Assembly (NCBI GenBank): GCA_046329495.1 | Contig: JAXLUO010000007.1 | Location: 1 to 64,000 of the forward strand | From: Bog-950 sp046329495 | GTDB lineage: Bacteria; Bacteroidota; Bacteroidia; Chitinophagales; LD1 | DNA: 64,000 nt | Direction: 5' to 3' | Part shown: positions 41,494 through 50,636 of the stretch, piece after piece | How positions within the stretch are numbered: the first letter of the stretch is position 1 | Layout: each line of letters opens with the position of its first letter | Made by a program: the position numbers and the translations under genes | Notes under the pieces: model-generated | The model's input: the letters and a program-made list of their open reading frames with translations, nothing else | Told to the model about the DNA's origin: nothing | Database searches by the model: none

Positions 41494-42642
41494 TTGGGGT
41501 ACACCCGTAAAATAGCAGTCAACACCCGCTTCCTGATTAAAGATAAACTGGAAGGTATAGGGCTGTTTACTGCGGAGAGTTTAAAGCGCATAGTGCAGGC
41601 GCATCCGGAGGTTGAGTTCTATTTCCTGTTCGACCGACCCTATGATCCGTCCTTTATTTTCGGGCCCAATGTAAAACCGGTGGTATTGTTTCCGCCGGCC
41701 CGTCATCCTTTTTTGTGGTGGTGGTGGTTTGAGGTGTCGGTGGCACGTTGGTTATATAAACACCAACCCGATTTGTTTTTAAGCACCGATGGTTATGCCA
41801 GTTTAGGTGCTAATGTACCGCAAGTGCTGGTCATGCACGATTTATCGTTCGAGCATTTTAAGGACCAGGTTGGTTTTACCACTTTAAAGTATTACGAATA
41901 TTATATGCCGCGCTTTGCCCGTAAGGCTACACGCCTTGCAACGGTATCGGAATATTCAAAACAGGATATTGTAAAACAGTATGGTATTGATGCGGGCAAA
42001 ATAGATGTAGTATACAATGGAGCCAAAGAAGTATATGCACCGGTTAGTGCTGAAATAAAGCAGCGCTTAACAAGGGGTGGCGACTACTTTATTTACGTAG
42101 GTTCTATTCACCCGCGTAAAAACATTGTAAACCTGCTGAAGGCATTTGAGTTGTTTAAAGCTAAAACGCAATCACTGGTAAAGTTGGTTTTGGCCGGCCG
42201 TAAAGCCTGGGACTTTAAAGAAGTGGATGCTACCTGGCAGGGTATGCAATACAAAAATGATGTTAGCTTTTTAGGTCATGTTCCCCCTGCCGAATTAGGC
42301 GAACGTGTTGGTGCCGCTCTTGCGATGGTATATGTATCGTTGTTTGAGGGCTTCGGTATACCGATAGTGGAAGCCATGAGCGCCGGCATACCCGTTATTA
42401 CCAGCAACACAACCAGTATGCCCGAAGCTGCAGGGGATGCCGCCATATTGGTTGATCCCTACAAGGTAGAGGATATAGCCTACGCCATGGAACGTATTGC
42501 CACGGACGAAGTATTGCGTAACACTTTGATAGAAAAAGGGAAACTGCAACTACAGAAATTCAGTTGGGAGAAAACGGCGGAGAAGCTGTGGCAATGCTGC
42601 GAGAAAGCAATTGAAAATAACGGGCCAACACTAAGCCGCTAA
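41494..42642 (+). CDS. GT4-family glycosyltransferase
   Basis: A 383-residue enzyme with the GT-B fold of family 4. It begins near IAVNTRFLIKDKLEGIGLFT, the normal N-terminus of this subgroup. The C-terminal nucleotide-sugar site is well conserved: YFIYVGSIHPRKNIVNLLKAF, LVLAGRKAWDFKE, VSLFEGFGIPIVEAMSAGIPVI. No ATG fits; the TTG at 41494 (MGYTRKIAVN) is the likely start because longer frames would run into the divergent flippase. It probably adds a sugar to the same surface glycan. Confidence 0.85.
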   Translation: MGYTRKIAVNTRFLIKDKLEGIGLFTAESLKRIVQAHPEVEFYFLFDRPYDPSFIFGPNVKPVVLFPPARHPFLWWWWFEVSVARWLYKHQPDLFLSTDGYASLGANVPQVLVMHDLSFEHFKDQVGFTTLKYYEYYMPRFARKATRLATVSEYSKQDIVKQYGIDAGKIDVVYNGAKEVYAPVSAEIKQRLTRGGDYFIYVGSIHPRKNIVNLLKAFELFKAKTQSLVKLVLAGRKAWDFKEVDATWQGMQYKNDVSFLGHVPPAELGERVGAALAMVYVSLFEGFGIPIVEAMSAGIPVITSNTTSMPEAAGDAAILVDPYKVEDIAYAMERIATDEVLRNTLIEKGKLQLQKFSWEKTAEKLWQCCEKAIENNGPTLSR

Positions 42643-42741
42643 GAAAAAAAGAAGGGGAGGAACTTTTTATGGGAAAGCCCCAAACCAATATCCTTAGTTT
42701 CTTTGCGCCTTTGTATGAAATGTATTGCTAATTTTAAACGT

Positions 42742-43263
42742 ATGAATAAACAGGAACTGGTTAAAAGGCTGAATACCTCGTTTGCGGAATTAATTAAGGC
42801 CGGAGAAGCAGTAAAGCAAGAGAATTTCAACGTGTCGAAAAATAACAAGTGGACGGCTGCCGAAAACCTGGCGCACCTGGTTACCAGCACAAAAATGACC
42901 ATTGCAGGTTATACGTTGCCTAAAATTTTGCCGGCTTTATTATATGGTAAAACCAAATCCGGTTCGCGCAGTTTTGAAGATATAGTGACTCTTTATAAGG
43001 GCGCCCTGCAAAACGGGGGTAAGGCAAGTGGCGTATATGTGCCTAAGAAAACCGATTATAATAAAGAGCGCCTTATCCATTCCCTGCGCGAAGGCGCCTT
43101 TAAACTGGCTGATGCGGTAACCGAAAAATGGACGGAGGAACAACTGGATAGTTACCGGATAGCCCACCCTTTGCTGGGTAAATTAACCGCCCGCGAATTG
43201 CTGTATTTTACCATCTACCACAATGGGCATCATACATCTACCATTGCAGAATTATATATATAG
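42742..43263 (+). CDS. DinB superfamily protein
   Basis: A 173-residue four-helix protein of the DinB/YfiT superfamily, with the N-terminal NNKWTAAENLAHLVTSTK and C-terminal LTARELLYFTIYHNGHHTSTI, in which three histidines form the expected metal site. Bacteroidota members include bacillithiol or mycothiol transferases and uncharacterised relatives. Start ATG 42742 (MNKQELVKR) is preferred over the longer frame at 42703. The substrate is unknown. Confidence 0.82.
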   Translation: MNKQELVKRLNTSFAELIKAGEAVKQENFNVSKNNKWTAAENLAHLVTSTKMTIAGYTLPKILPALLYGKTKSGSRSFEDIVTLYKGALQNGGKASGVYVPKKTDYNKERLIHSLREGAFKLADAVTEKWTEEQLDSYRIAHPLLGKLTARELLYFTIYHNGHHTSTIAELYI

Positions 43264-43366
43264 GTGCTGAATAACTGATGCCCGAATTCTTAAAATTGGT
43301 AAAACCGCGAAATTCTTTGATTTTTGGCACAGGTATTGAAAAACCTGATTCCAAACCCATTTAATC

Positions 43367-44350
43367 ATGAAAAAGAAAATCTTACTTCCTCTCTCTTTAC
43401 TATTTGTTGGCCTTGTAGCCTTTGCCCAACCGGTTCCGGTAGCGCACTTAACTATCTTCTCGGAAGATGGTGACAAGTTCTTCCTGATCCTGAACGGTGA
43501 AAAGCAAAACACCGTAGCCCAAACAAACCTGCGTGTTGAAGACTTAACCCAGGACTACTATAACGCCAAGGTTATTTTCGACGACCAGAGCCTGGGCGAA
43601 ATCAGCAAAAACTTTTTGGGCTTAACTGATGCCAACGGCATTAAAATGGACGTTACCTACAAAATCAAGAAGAACAAGAACAACGGTAAAATGACGCTGA
43701 ATTATTTTTCGGCTGTTCCTGTTCAGCAAGGTTACATAGCACCAAGCAATGTTTATGTAATGCATTACGGCCAACCTGCTCCGGCACCCGTAGCAACTAC
43801 AGTGGTAACTACAGCCCCAACAGGCACTGTTAGCCATACTACCACTACTACCACAACCACCACAGGTGGTGTTACCGAAGGTGTGAACATGAACGTAGGC
43901 GGTATTAATGTGGGTGTTTCTATTACCGATCCACTGGTTAGCGGAACCACCACCACCAGCACTACCCGCACTACCACTACTTCTACAACTACCAATGGTG
44001 GTGTAATAGTGGAGCAAACACCTGCACCTGCTCCGGTGCCTGTTGGTTGCGTTAACGCCTACCCTATGAACAGCGGTAACTTCAGCAATGCATTAAATAC
44101 CATCAAAAACCAATCGTTTGAAGATGGTAAGTTGAAAACTGCCAAGCAGGTAGCAAGCGGCAACTGCTTAAATACGGCGCAAATCGTTCAGATATGCAAA
44201 CTGTTTGGGTTTGAAGAAAGCAAACTTGACTTTGCCAAATACGCTTACGATTACTGCACTGAACCTAACAACTACTTTAATGTAAATAATGTGTTCAGTT
44301 TTAGCTCAAGCTCCGACGATTTGAACGATTACGTGCAAAGCCGTCGCTAA
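43367..44350 (+). CDS. Secreted protein with threonine-rich linker and DUF4476 domain
   Basis: A 327-residue protein with a signal peptide (MKKKILLPLSLLFVGLVAFAQ). A beta-rich N-terminal half (FFLILNGEKQNTV, VIFDDQSLGEI) is followed by a long Thr-rich low-complexity linker (residues about 140-215, mainly TTTTTTTT-type runs), then a C-terminal DUF4476 domain (NSGNFSNALNTIKNQSFEDGKLKTA, QICKLFGFEESKLDFAKYAYDYC). DUF4476 is a Bacteroidota family of unknown function. The linker is made of ACC/ACT repeats and could be unstable. A terminator follows. Confidence 0.82.
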   Translation: MKKKILLPLSLLFVGLVAFAQPVPVAHLTIFSEDGDKFFLILNGEKQNTVAQTNLRVEDLTQDYYNAKVIFDDQSLGEISKNFLGLTDANGIKMDVTYKIKKNKNNGKMTLNYFSAVPVQQGYIAPSNVYVMHYGQPAPAPVATTVVTTAPTGTVSHTTTTTTTTTGGVTEGVNMNVGGINVGVSITDPLVSGTTTTSTTRTTTTSTTTNGGVIVEQTPAPAPVPVGCVNAYPMNSGNFSNALNTIKNQSFEDGKLKTAKQVASGNCLNTAQIVQICKLFGFEESKLDFAKYAYDYCTEPNNYFNVNNVFSFSSSSDDLNDYVQSRR

Positions 44351-44363
44351 AAAATACAAACAG

Positions 44364-44388
44364 AAAGGCTGCTCCGGCAGCCTTTTTT
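44364..44388 (+). terminator. Rho-independent terminator
   Basis: AAAGGCTGC (44364-44372) and GCAGCCTTT (44377-44385) form a perfect 9-bp stem with a TCCG loop, followed by a T-run. TATCTTTA (44389-44396), one base from a -7 box, overlaps its end, so the next gene's promoter may start in the terminator tail. Confidence 0.85.
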
Positions 44389-44402
44389 TATCTTTATCCG
44401 GC

Positions 44403-44942
44403 ATGAAGAGATTGATCGTTGGTGTTTTAATGTTACTGAGCTTAGGTGCTATTGCTCAAAACAGCAAGCCTGTTTATCATCCTTGCTTTTTAATGGATAG
44501 CGTTGATAAGCACCTTGATTTTATCCGCATCAATGCATCCCGTATTTTTACCGATACAGTTGATTGCAAACAAGCCTTGATGGATAGCATAGGCAACCAT
44601 TACCTGTATACCAAGGATAAAAAATACCTGGACCTGCTTACAGCCATACGGCAGAACCAATTAGCCAAGGTGGAAAACAACTATACCGACCTGATAAAGC
44701 GGTTTGTGGAAGATGACTTTGATGGATTTGTTGATCAGCTCTATTTAGCAAGGGGGCGATACTACGTGTTAGAAAAGGAAATGATAGCCACCCTGAATAT
44801 GATAGTTGACGGGCGTCCTTATAAGAATAAATATCTGGCCTTGCTGGGCATTTCTATTAACCTGGCCAAAACAAAAAAAGATACGGCTAAGCAGCAGTTT
44901 TTAGAGAAGTTGAAAACCAAAATAGAAGAGGAGAAATACTAA
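44403..44942 (+). CDS. Secreted hypothetical protein
   Basis: A 179-residue protein with a signal peptide (MKRLIVGVLMLLSLGAIAQ). The mature part is helical and charged (VDKHLDFIRINASRIF, QLAKVENNYTDLIKRFVEDDFDGFVDQLYLARG). No family was recognised. It starts directly after a terminator and has a -7-like element at 44389. Confidence 0.65.
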   Translation: MKRLIVGVLMLLSLGAIAQNSKPVYHPCFLMDSVDKHLDFIRINASRIFTDTVDCKQALMDSIGNHYLYTKDKKYLDLLTAIRQNQLAKVENNYTDLIKRFVEDDFDGFVDQLYLARGRYYVLEKEMIATLNMIVDGRPYKNKYLALLGISINLAKTKKDTAKQQFLEKLKTKIEEEKY

Positions 44943-45044
44943 GTTTAATCCCCAAGCCAAAACTGAAATCGTTTGATTTCGGCAATCCTCTTATTTTAAC
45001 GCACTAATTTTAAAGGCAAATTCGTTATAGCATAAATCCTGCGC

Positions 45045-45578
45045 ATGGAAATACTACACGACCTGATTGAAGTTTTGAAATATACCTTACCGGCCCTTAT
45101 TGTGTTTGCCACAGCTTACTACCTGCTTACCAAATACATGCATAAGGAAGCCGCCGAAAAGGCCATTGACTTAAAGCTAAAGCGTGATAAGGAGATTGTA
45201 ATGCTGCGTTTACAGGCTTATGAGCGTTTGGCTTTATTTCTGGAGCGGATAAATCCTATAAGCACCATTACCCGCGTGCGCACGCCCGATATGCTGGCCA
45301 ATGAATTACAATACGCTATGGTGCGCAACATCCGCGAGGAATACGAACACAATCTTTCGCAGCAGATTTATGTTAGTCCGCACACATGGAACCTGATTGT
45401 TACCAGCAAAGAAGAAATACTGAAAACCATTAACCTGATAGGCAACCAAATGCCGCCGGAGGCATCTGCAGGCCAGTTTATTGCAACATTGATAAATGGC
45501 ATTTCGAACGCAAATGCCCAATTGCCTACCGAGCAGGCGCTTGAATTTTTAAAGGCAGAAGTGCAGCAGTTGTTTTAA
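45045..45578 (+). CDS. Membrane-anchored hypothetical protein (DUF7935-like)
   Basis: A 177-residue protein with one N-terminal membrane helix (YTLPALIVFATAYYLLTKYM) and a charged cytosolic helical part (KLKRDKEIVMLRLQAYERLALFLERINP). This pattern, with the RxxAYERLALFLERI core, resembles a Bacteroidota family of unknown function, DUF7935. It lies 68 bp upstream of the mutase gene on the same strand, which may be chance. Confidence 0.72.
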   Translation: MEILHDLIEVLKYTLPALIVFATAYYLLTKYMHKEAAEKAIDLKLKRDKEIVMLRLQAYERLALFLERINPISTITRVRTPDMLANELQYAMVRNIREEYEHNLSQQIYVSPHTWNLIVTSKEEILKTINLIGNQMPPEASAGQFIATLINGISNANAQLPTEQALEFLKAEVQQLF

Positions 45579-45646
45579 TTAAGGCTGCACAAATTCAGTG
45601 TGCCGGAACGCCTACATTTTATTTACTTCGCAGCGCATAGCCTACT

Positions 45647-47194
45647 ATGAGCAAGAAATTTACTACCGATTCAGGAATAGCCATTGAGCGTATCTATAAA
45701 TTGAACGAACGGGTTTACGAAGAGCCCGGTCAATTTCCTTTTACCCGCGGGGTGCACAGCGAGATGTACCGCAGCAAGCTGTGGACCATGCGCCAGTATG
45801 CCGGTTTTTCTACCGCTGAAGAAAGCAACAAGCGCTACCATTACCTGTTATCGCAGGGCGTAAGCGGGTTAAGTGTGGCGTTTGACTTACCTACGCAGAT
45901 AGGGTATGATTCGGACCACGACTTAGCAGAAGGCGAAGTGGGCAAGGTGGGTGTAGCGATTGATTCGCTGGAAGATATGGAGGTGCTGTTTAAAGGCATT
46001 AAGCTGGAAGAAGTTTCTACCAGTATGACCATCAACTCTACCGCTTTTATCTTGCTGGCATTCTATGTAGCGCTGGCCAAGCGGCAAGGGGCTGATTTAA
46101 AGAAGATTTCCGGCACAGTGCAAAACGATATTCTGAAAGAATATGCTGCCCGTGGAACGTATATCTATCCGCCCAAACATTCCATGAAGATTATTACTGA
46201 TATTTTTGAATACTGTAATAAGGAAGTGCCGAAATGGAATACCATCTCCATATCGGGTTATCATATTCGCGAGGCAGGTTCTACTGCCGTGCAGGAAGTA
46301 GCCTTTACACTGGCCAACGGCAAGGCTTATTGCGAGGCGGCTATTAAAAAGGGGTTGGACATTAATCAGTTCGGTCAGCGTTTGTCTTTCTTTTTTAATG
46401 CGCACAACAATTTCTTCGAGGAGATTGCCAAGTTCCGTGCCGCCCGCCGTATGTGGGCTAAAATTGCGAAGGATCTTGGTGCTACAGACGCACGGGCACA
46501 AATGCTGCGTTTTCATACCCAAACCGGTGGCTCTACCTTAACAGCCCAACAACCGCAAAACAATATCGTACGTGTAACCTTGCAGGCATTAGCAGCAGTA
46601 TTAGGAGGCACGCAGAGTTTGCATACCAACGGCTACGATGAAGCACTATCGTTACCAACCGAGGCAGCGGCTAAAGTGGCCTTACGTACGCAGCAGATAA
46701 TAGGTTATGAAAGCGGTGTAACCGATACGGTTGATCCGCTGGCAGGTTCCGATTTTGTGGAGACACTAACGAACCAAATTGAAGAAGCTGCCTGGAAATA
46801 CATGCAGCGTATTGATGAATTAGGCGGTAGCGTTGCGGCTATTGAGCAGGGCTATATGCAACAGGAAATTGCCAATGCTTCGTATAAGTATCAAACTGCT
46901 ATTGAGCAGAAAGAAAAAATAATAGTTGGGGTTAATCAGTTCACCGAACAAAACGAAGCCAAAACCGACATCCTACGGATTGATGACTCCATCCGTAAGG
47001 TGCAAAGCGAAAAATTAAAGTCGCTGCGTACACGCCGCAATAATGAGGCCGTGCAGGCTTGTTTGGTTAAAATTAAACAAGCCGCCAGAGAGGATACAAA
47101 CCTCATGTATCCTGTTATTGACGCGGTTGAGAATTATGCTACCTTAGGGGAAATTTCGGATGCGCTGCGCAGCATCTACGGAGAGTTTAAGTAA
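45647..47194 (+). CDS. Methylmalonyl-CoA mutase large subunit (archaeal-type, no B12 domain)
   Basis: A 515-residue catalytic subunit of the coenzyme B12-dependent acyl-CoA mutase family. It starts RGVHSEMYRSKLWTMRQYAGFSTAEESN and contains LSVAFDLPTQIGYDSDHDLA, GTVQNDILKEYAARGTYIYPP, ISISGYHIREAGSTAVQEVAF, FHTQTGGSTLTAQQPQNNIVR and THGYDE-like SLHTNGYDEALSLPTEAA. It stops where the fold's cobalamin domain would begin, so a separate small B12-binding subunit must be made elsewhere; none is nearby. Methylmalonyl-CoA mutase is the most likely activity; isobutyryl- or hydroxyisobutyryl-CoA mutase is possible. Confidence 0.88.
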   Translation: MSKKFTTDSGIAIERIYKLNERVYEEPGQFPFTRGVHSEMYRSKLWTMRQYAGFSTAEESNKRYHYLLSQGVSGLSVAFDLPTQIGYDSDHDLAEGEVGKVGVAIDSLEDMEVLFKGIKLEEVSTSMTINSTAFILLAFYVALAKRQGADLKKISGTVQNDILKEYAARGTYIYPPKHSMKIITDIFEYCNKEVPKWNTISISGYHIREAGSTAVQEVAFTLANGKAYCEAAIKKGLDINQFGQRLSFFFNAHNNFFEEIAKFRAARRMWAKIAKDLGATDARAQMLRFHTQTGGSTLTAQQPQNNIVRVTLQALAAVLGGTQSLHTNGYDEALSLPTEAAAKVALRTQQIIGYESGVTDTVDPLAGSDFVETLTNQIEEAAWKYMQRIDELGGSVAAIEQGYMQQEIANASYKYQTAIEQKEKIIVGVNQFTEQNEAKTDILRIDDSIRKVQSEKLKSLRTRRNNEAVQACLVKIKQAAREDTNLMYPVIDAVENYATLGEISDALRSIYGEFK

Positions 47195-47206
47195 GTTAAG
47201 GACACC

Positions 47207-47968
47207 ATGAAAAGAGCGTTTTTTAACCGGTGGTTTATCGCCGGCTTGTTACTGTATGCGGTAGCCTATAGCGGCTGCAATAAGCACCTTGCACCGGCCA
47301 GCTATGCATTCGAAGAAAAGCAGATAAAAGGCAGTGCACCGGTTGATGCACACCTGCAGGCCATTATTCAACCTTATAAGGACTCGCTGGATAAAGAGAT
47401 GAATGTGCCTTTGGGGTTTGCCGATACAACACTCACTAAAAACCAACCCGAAAGCGACCTGGGTAATTTTATGTGCGACCTTATTTTAAAGAAGGCGCGT
47501 GAGTATTATGGTAAGCCAATTGATTTTACATTTTTAAATCATGGCGGCATTCGCTTACCGAGCTTAGCACAGGGCCCTATAACCCTGGGCAAAATGATTG
47601 AGCTGATGCCTTTTGATAACCGTATAGTAGTAATGCAGTTATCGGGCGCAACGGTGGATTCGTTGTTTAATCACATGGCATCTAAAGGTGGTTGGCATAT
47701 CAGCGGGGCACGCTACAAGATTAAGGATGGCAAAGCAATGGATATAGAAATAGAAGGTGCACCATTGAATAAAGCGGGCAGCTATACCGTTGTAGTTTCG
47801 GACTACCTGGCAGGCGGCGGTGATAATTGCATTATGCTGAAAGGGAAACCCTATACCGATTTGCGAAAGATACTGCGCGAAGTGTTGATAGAAGGTGTGA
47901 AGGACATGAACAAACGGGGCGAGCATATTAAGAGTGTATTGGACGGGCGCATACAAGCCATAAACTAA
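47207..47968 (+). CDS. 5'-nucleotidase C-terminal domain lipoprotein
   Basis: A 253-residue protein with a lipoprotein signal (hydrophobic LLLYAVAYSGC, Cys near 25). The mature part is a 5_nucleotid_C domain: SDLGNFMCDLILKKAR, FTFLNHGGIRLPSLAQGPITLGKMIELMPFDN, MQLSGATVDSLFNHM, VVVSDYLAGGGDN. In UshA this is the second half, which binds the nucleotide base. The catalytic metallophosphatase half is the next gene, 6 bp downstream. The two together equal a UshA-type enzyme split into two proteins, in reverse order. Confidence 0.88.
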   Translation: MKRAFFNRWFIAGLLLYAVAYSGCNKHLAPASYAFEEKQIKGSAPVDAHLQAIIQPYKDSLDKEMNVPLGFADTTLTKNQPESDLGNFMCDLILKKAREYYGKPIDFTFLNHGGIRLPSLAQGPITLGKMIELMPFDNRIVVMQLSGATVDSLFNHMASKGGWHISGARYKIKDGKAMDIEIEGAPLNKAGSYTVVVSDYLAGGGDNCIMLKGKPYTDLRKILREVLIEGVKDMNKRGEHIKSVLDGRIQAIN

Positions 47969-47974
47969 GCAGCC

Positions 47975-48898
47975 ATGAAAAGAAAAGACTTTATACGGCA
48001 TACGGTAACAGCAGGCGCACTTTTAGCAGCAGGCGGCTTTCCTTTGGAGGCGCTTGCCAAAAACGGCGATATCCGTAAGCTCACCATTCTACATACCAAT
48101 GATCAGCACAGCCGTATTGAACCCTTCCCCATGGATGGCGGCAAATACCAGGGATTAGGTGGGTTTGCCCAGCGCGCTCTGATTATTGAAGAATTAAGGA
48201 AGCAGGAAGACAATGTGTTGCTGCTGGATAGCGGTGATATATGGCAGGGCACACCATACTTTAATAAGTACTTTGGTGAGTTGGAGTTTAAACTGATGAG
48301 CGAAATGCGTTATGATGCTTCTACCCTTGGTAATCATGACTTTGATGCAGGACTGGAAGGATTTGTAAAGCAATTGCCGCTGGCAAGCTTCCCTTTTTTA
48401 AACTGTAATTACACCTTTACCAATACACCGATGGAAGGAAAAATAGCTCCCTACAAGGTGTTCAACAAAAAGGATATAAAGGTGGGAGTATTTGGTGTTG
48501 GTGTTGAGTTAGAGGGACTTGTGCCTACAGACTTATATGGAGAAGTAAAATATAATGACCCTGTGGACAACGCGCAAAAAACGGCCGATCTTTTAAAGCA
48601 TGATTATGATTGCGATTTAGTAATTTGTTTATCGCACCTGGGCTATAAATACACCGATAAAAAAGTTAGTGATGTGGTGTTGGCTGAAAGTACACGCAAT
48701 ATTGATTTGATACTTGGCGGACACACACATACCTACTTTGCAAAGCCAGAAGAGTTCCGAAACGCTGATGGGGCAAAGGTTCTGGTGAATCAGGTAGAAT
48801 GGGCCGGTATTTATTTAGGACGATTGGATTTTTATTTCGAGAAAAAAAAGAAAGGAATTTTGATACCCGGTGCGCCACAATTGATAGCTAAAACATAA
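47975..48898 (+). CDS. 5'-nucleotidase metallophosphatase domain protein
   Basis: A 307-residue protein with a Tat-like N-terminus (MKRKDFIRHTVTAGALLAAGG). The calcineurin-like metallophosphatase domain shows all its metal motifs: LTILHTNDQHSRI (DxH), LLLDSGDIWQGTP (GD), STLGNHDFDAG (GNHD), ICLSHLGYK and LILGGHTHTYF (GH). It lacks the C-terminal nucleotide-binding domain, which is the preceding gene. It probably hydrolyses extracellular or periplasmic nucleotides. The single Arg (not RR) leaves the export route uncertain. Confidence 0.88.
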   Translation: MKRKDFIRHTVTAGALLAAGGFPLEALAKNGDIRKLTILHTNDQHSRIEPFPMDGGKYQGLGGFAQRALIIEELRKQEDNVLLLDSGDIWQGTPYFNKYFGELEFKLMSEMRYDASTLGNHDFDAGLEGFVKQLPLASFPFLNCNYTFTNTPMEGKIAPYKVFNKKDIKVGVFGVGVELEGLVPTDLYGEVKYNDPVDNAQKTADLLKHDYDCDLVICLSHLGYKYTDKKVSDVVLAESTRNIDLILGGHTHTYFAKPEEFRNADGAKVLVNQVEWAGIYLGRLDFYFEKKKKGILIPGAPQLIAKT

Positions 48899-49080
48899 AT
48901 GTTTGGTATTATTTTTTTCTAAAAAAAGAAGTACACCTAAACTATTTTTTGGAAATTTTTGCTGTAAAGAATTTTCGAGAAAATCAAGTGGAAAAAAATT
49001 TTTTTTTCCCCCGCATTTGTTCATTTTCACGTCGCCAACGACACGCAAAAAGTTTTTACTAAACCCTAAAACCCTAACTA
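48899..49080. other. AT-rich dnaA upstream region
   Basis: A 182-bp interval with long T and A runs (a poly-T of nine near 49003-49012) and the heptameric AAACCCTAAAACCCTAACTA just before the dnaA start. There are no clear DnaA boxes of TTATNCACA type and no perfect -7 box, so I see no evidence that the replication origin is here. It is probably the dnaA promoter and leader. Confidence 0.5.
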
Positions 49081-50526
49081 GTGAGCATGAAGGAAAAATC
49101 GGCAAGTACGGTTTGGAACAACTGTCTGGAAATTATAAGAGATAACGTTAGTGCGCAGAGTTTCAAAACGTGGTTTGAACCGATAAGACCTGTGGAGTTG
49201 AATGGCGCCGTTCTTACTATTCAGGTACCCAGCCAGTTCTTCTACGAGTGGCTTGAAGAACATTATGTATCGTTGTTGCGCAAAACGATTAAGCGCGAGT
49301 TGGGCAACAACGCCAGACTGGAATACCGTATAGTAGTAGAAAACTCATCGAATGGCGGTTCGCCATCCACAGTGGATTATCCCAACTACAATTCAGGAAA
49401 CAGCAATAACCCCGAAATTGGTTTCCCTTATTTCTTAACCGGCAATCAAATCAAGAACCCGTTCATTATCCCGGGTTTAAAGAAGATCAATATCGATTCG
49501 CAGTTGAATGCGAACTATAACTTCGATTCGTTTGTTGAAGGTGACTGCAACCGTTTGGCCCGCAGCGCCGGATACGCCGTTGCACAAAAGCCGGGCGGTA
49601 CCGCTTTTAATCCGCTGGTAGTATATGGTGGTGTAGGTTTGGGTAAAACCCACCTTGCCCAGGCTATTGGTAATGAAGTGAAGCAGAACTTCCCGAACAA
49701 AACGGTACTTTACGTATCAAGCGAAAAGTTCACTAACCAATTCTTTGATGCGGTTAAGAATAACTCGGTTAACGACTTCGTACACTTCTATCAATTAATA
49801 GATGTGTTGATTGTGGACGACATCCAGTTTTTTGGTAACAAAGAGAAGACACAGGATATCTTCTTCCACATCTTTAACCACTTACACCAAAACGGTAAGC
49901 AGTTGGTGTTGACTTCGGACCGTGCACCACGTGATTTGGAAGGAATGGAAGAACGTTTGCTGAGCCGCTTTAAGTGGGGCTTAAGCGCTGACTTACAGGT
50001 GCCTGATTTCGAAACACGTATCGCCATATTGGAGAAGAAGATGTATGCTGACGGTATTGAACTGCCACGCGAAGTGGTTGAGTTTGTTGCCTACAACATC
50101 AACACCAATATCCGCGAACTGGAAGCTGCCCTGATCTCCTTACTGGCACAGGCTTCTTTAAATAAGAAAGAAGTGGATCTTGATCTGGCGAAGAAGATCA
50201 TTAAGAACTTTGTGAAGAGCATCAGCCGCGAAGTTTCTATCGACTACATCCAGAAAACGGTTTGCGACTACTTTAATGTAAACGTAGACATGCTGCGCGA
50301 GAAAACCCGCAAGCGTATGATTGTGCAGGCCCGTCAGCTTTCTATGTTCCTGGCTAAAAACTACACCAAGAACTCGTTGAAAGTTATCGGCAAGCACTTT
50401 GGCGGCCGCGACCACTCTACCGTTATCCACTCCTGCCAGGCCGTGCAGAACCTGATTGATACCGACCAGGAATTCCGCGAGGCAGTAGCTGATATCCAGA
50501 AGAAAATTCAGATGAGCATTTCGTAA
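49081..50526 (+). CDS. dnaA: Chromosomal replication initiator DnaA
   Basis: A 481-residue DnaA with all four domains: I (TVWNNCLEIIRDNVSAQSFKTWFEPI), a Ser/Asn-rich domain II (about 95-130), III with Walker A GGVGLGKTH near 183 and Walker B VLIVDDIQFFGNKEKTQ, and IV with the DNA-binding helix-turn-helix (VIGKHFGGRDHSTVIHSCQAV). It melts the origin to start replication. GTG 49081 is the likely start; an ATG at 49087 is the alternative. A terminator follows it. The split nucleotidase genes precede it. Confidence 0.97.
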   Translation: MSMKEKSASTVWNNCLEIIRDNVSAQSFKTWFEPIRPVELNGAVLTIQVPSQFFYEWLEEHYVSLLRKTIKRELGNNARLEYRIVVENSSNGGSPSTVDYPNYNSGNSNNPEIGFPYFLTGNQIKNPFIIPGLKKINIDSQLNANYNFDSFVEGDCNRLARSAGYAVAQKPGGTAFNPLVVYGGVGLGKTHLAQAIGNEVKQNFPNKTVLYVSSEKFTNQFFDAVKNNSVNDFVHFYQLIDVLIVDDIQFFGNKEKTQDIFFHIFNHLHQNGKQLVLTSDRAPRDLEGMEERLLSRFKWGLSADLQVPDFETRIAILEKKMYADGIELPREVVEFVAYNINTNIRELEAALISLLAQASLNKKEVDLDLAKKIIKNFVKSISREVSIDYIQKTVCDYFNVNVDMLREKTRKRMIVQARQLSMFLAKNYTKNSLKVIGKHFGGRDHSTVIHSCQAVQNLIDTDQEFREAVADIQKKIQMSIS

Positions 50527-50547
50527 TGCCGCTGTATTAAATAAGTC

Positions 50548-50575
50548 AAAACCCCGGTACTACCGGGGTTTTTGA
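50548..50575 (+). terminator. Rho-independent terminator of dnaA
   Basis: AAAACCCCGGT (50548-50558) pairs with ACCGGGGTTTT (50562-50572) around a 3-nt loop and runs into Ts. It lies 22 bp after the dnaA stop. Confidence 0.9.
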
Positions 50576-50636
50576 TTTTATCTGTTCCCATATTTCTTTT
50601 CCTTTGTTACCTTCATTAAAAGCAAAAATATACACC

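Noticed and set aside
48899..49080. Replication origin directly upstream of dnaA
   Set aside because: The gap is AT-rich but has no TTATNCACA-type boxes; only the gene-free interval at 27.6 kb has a cluster.
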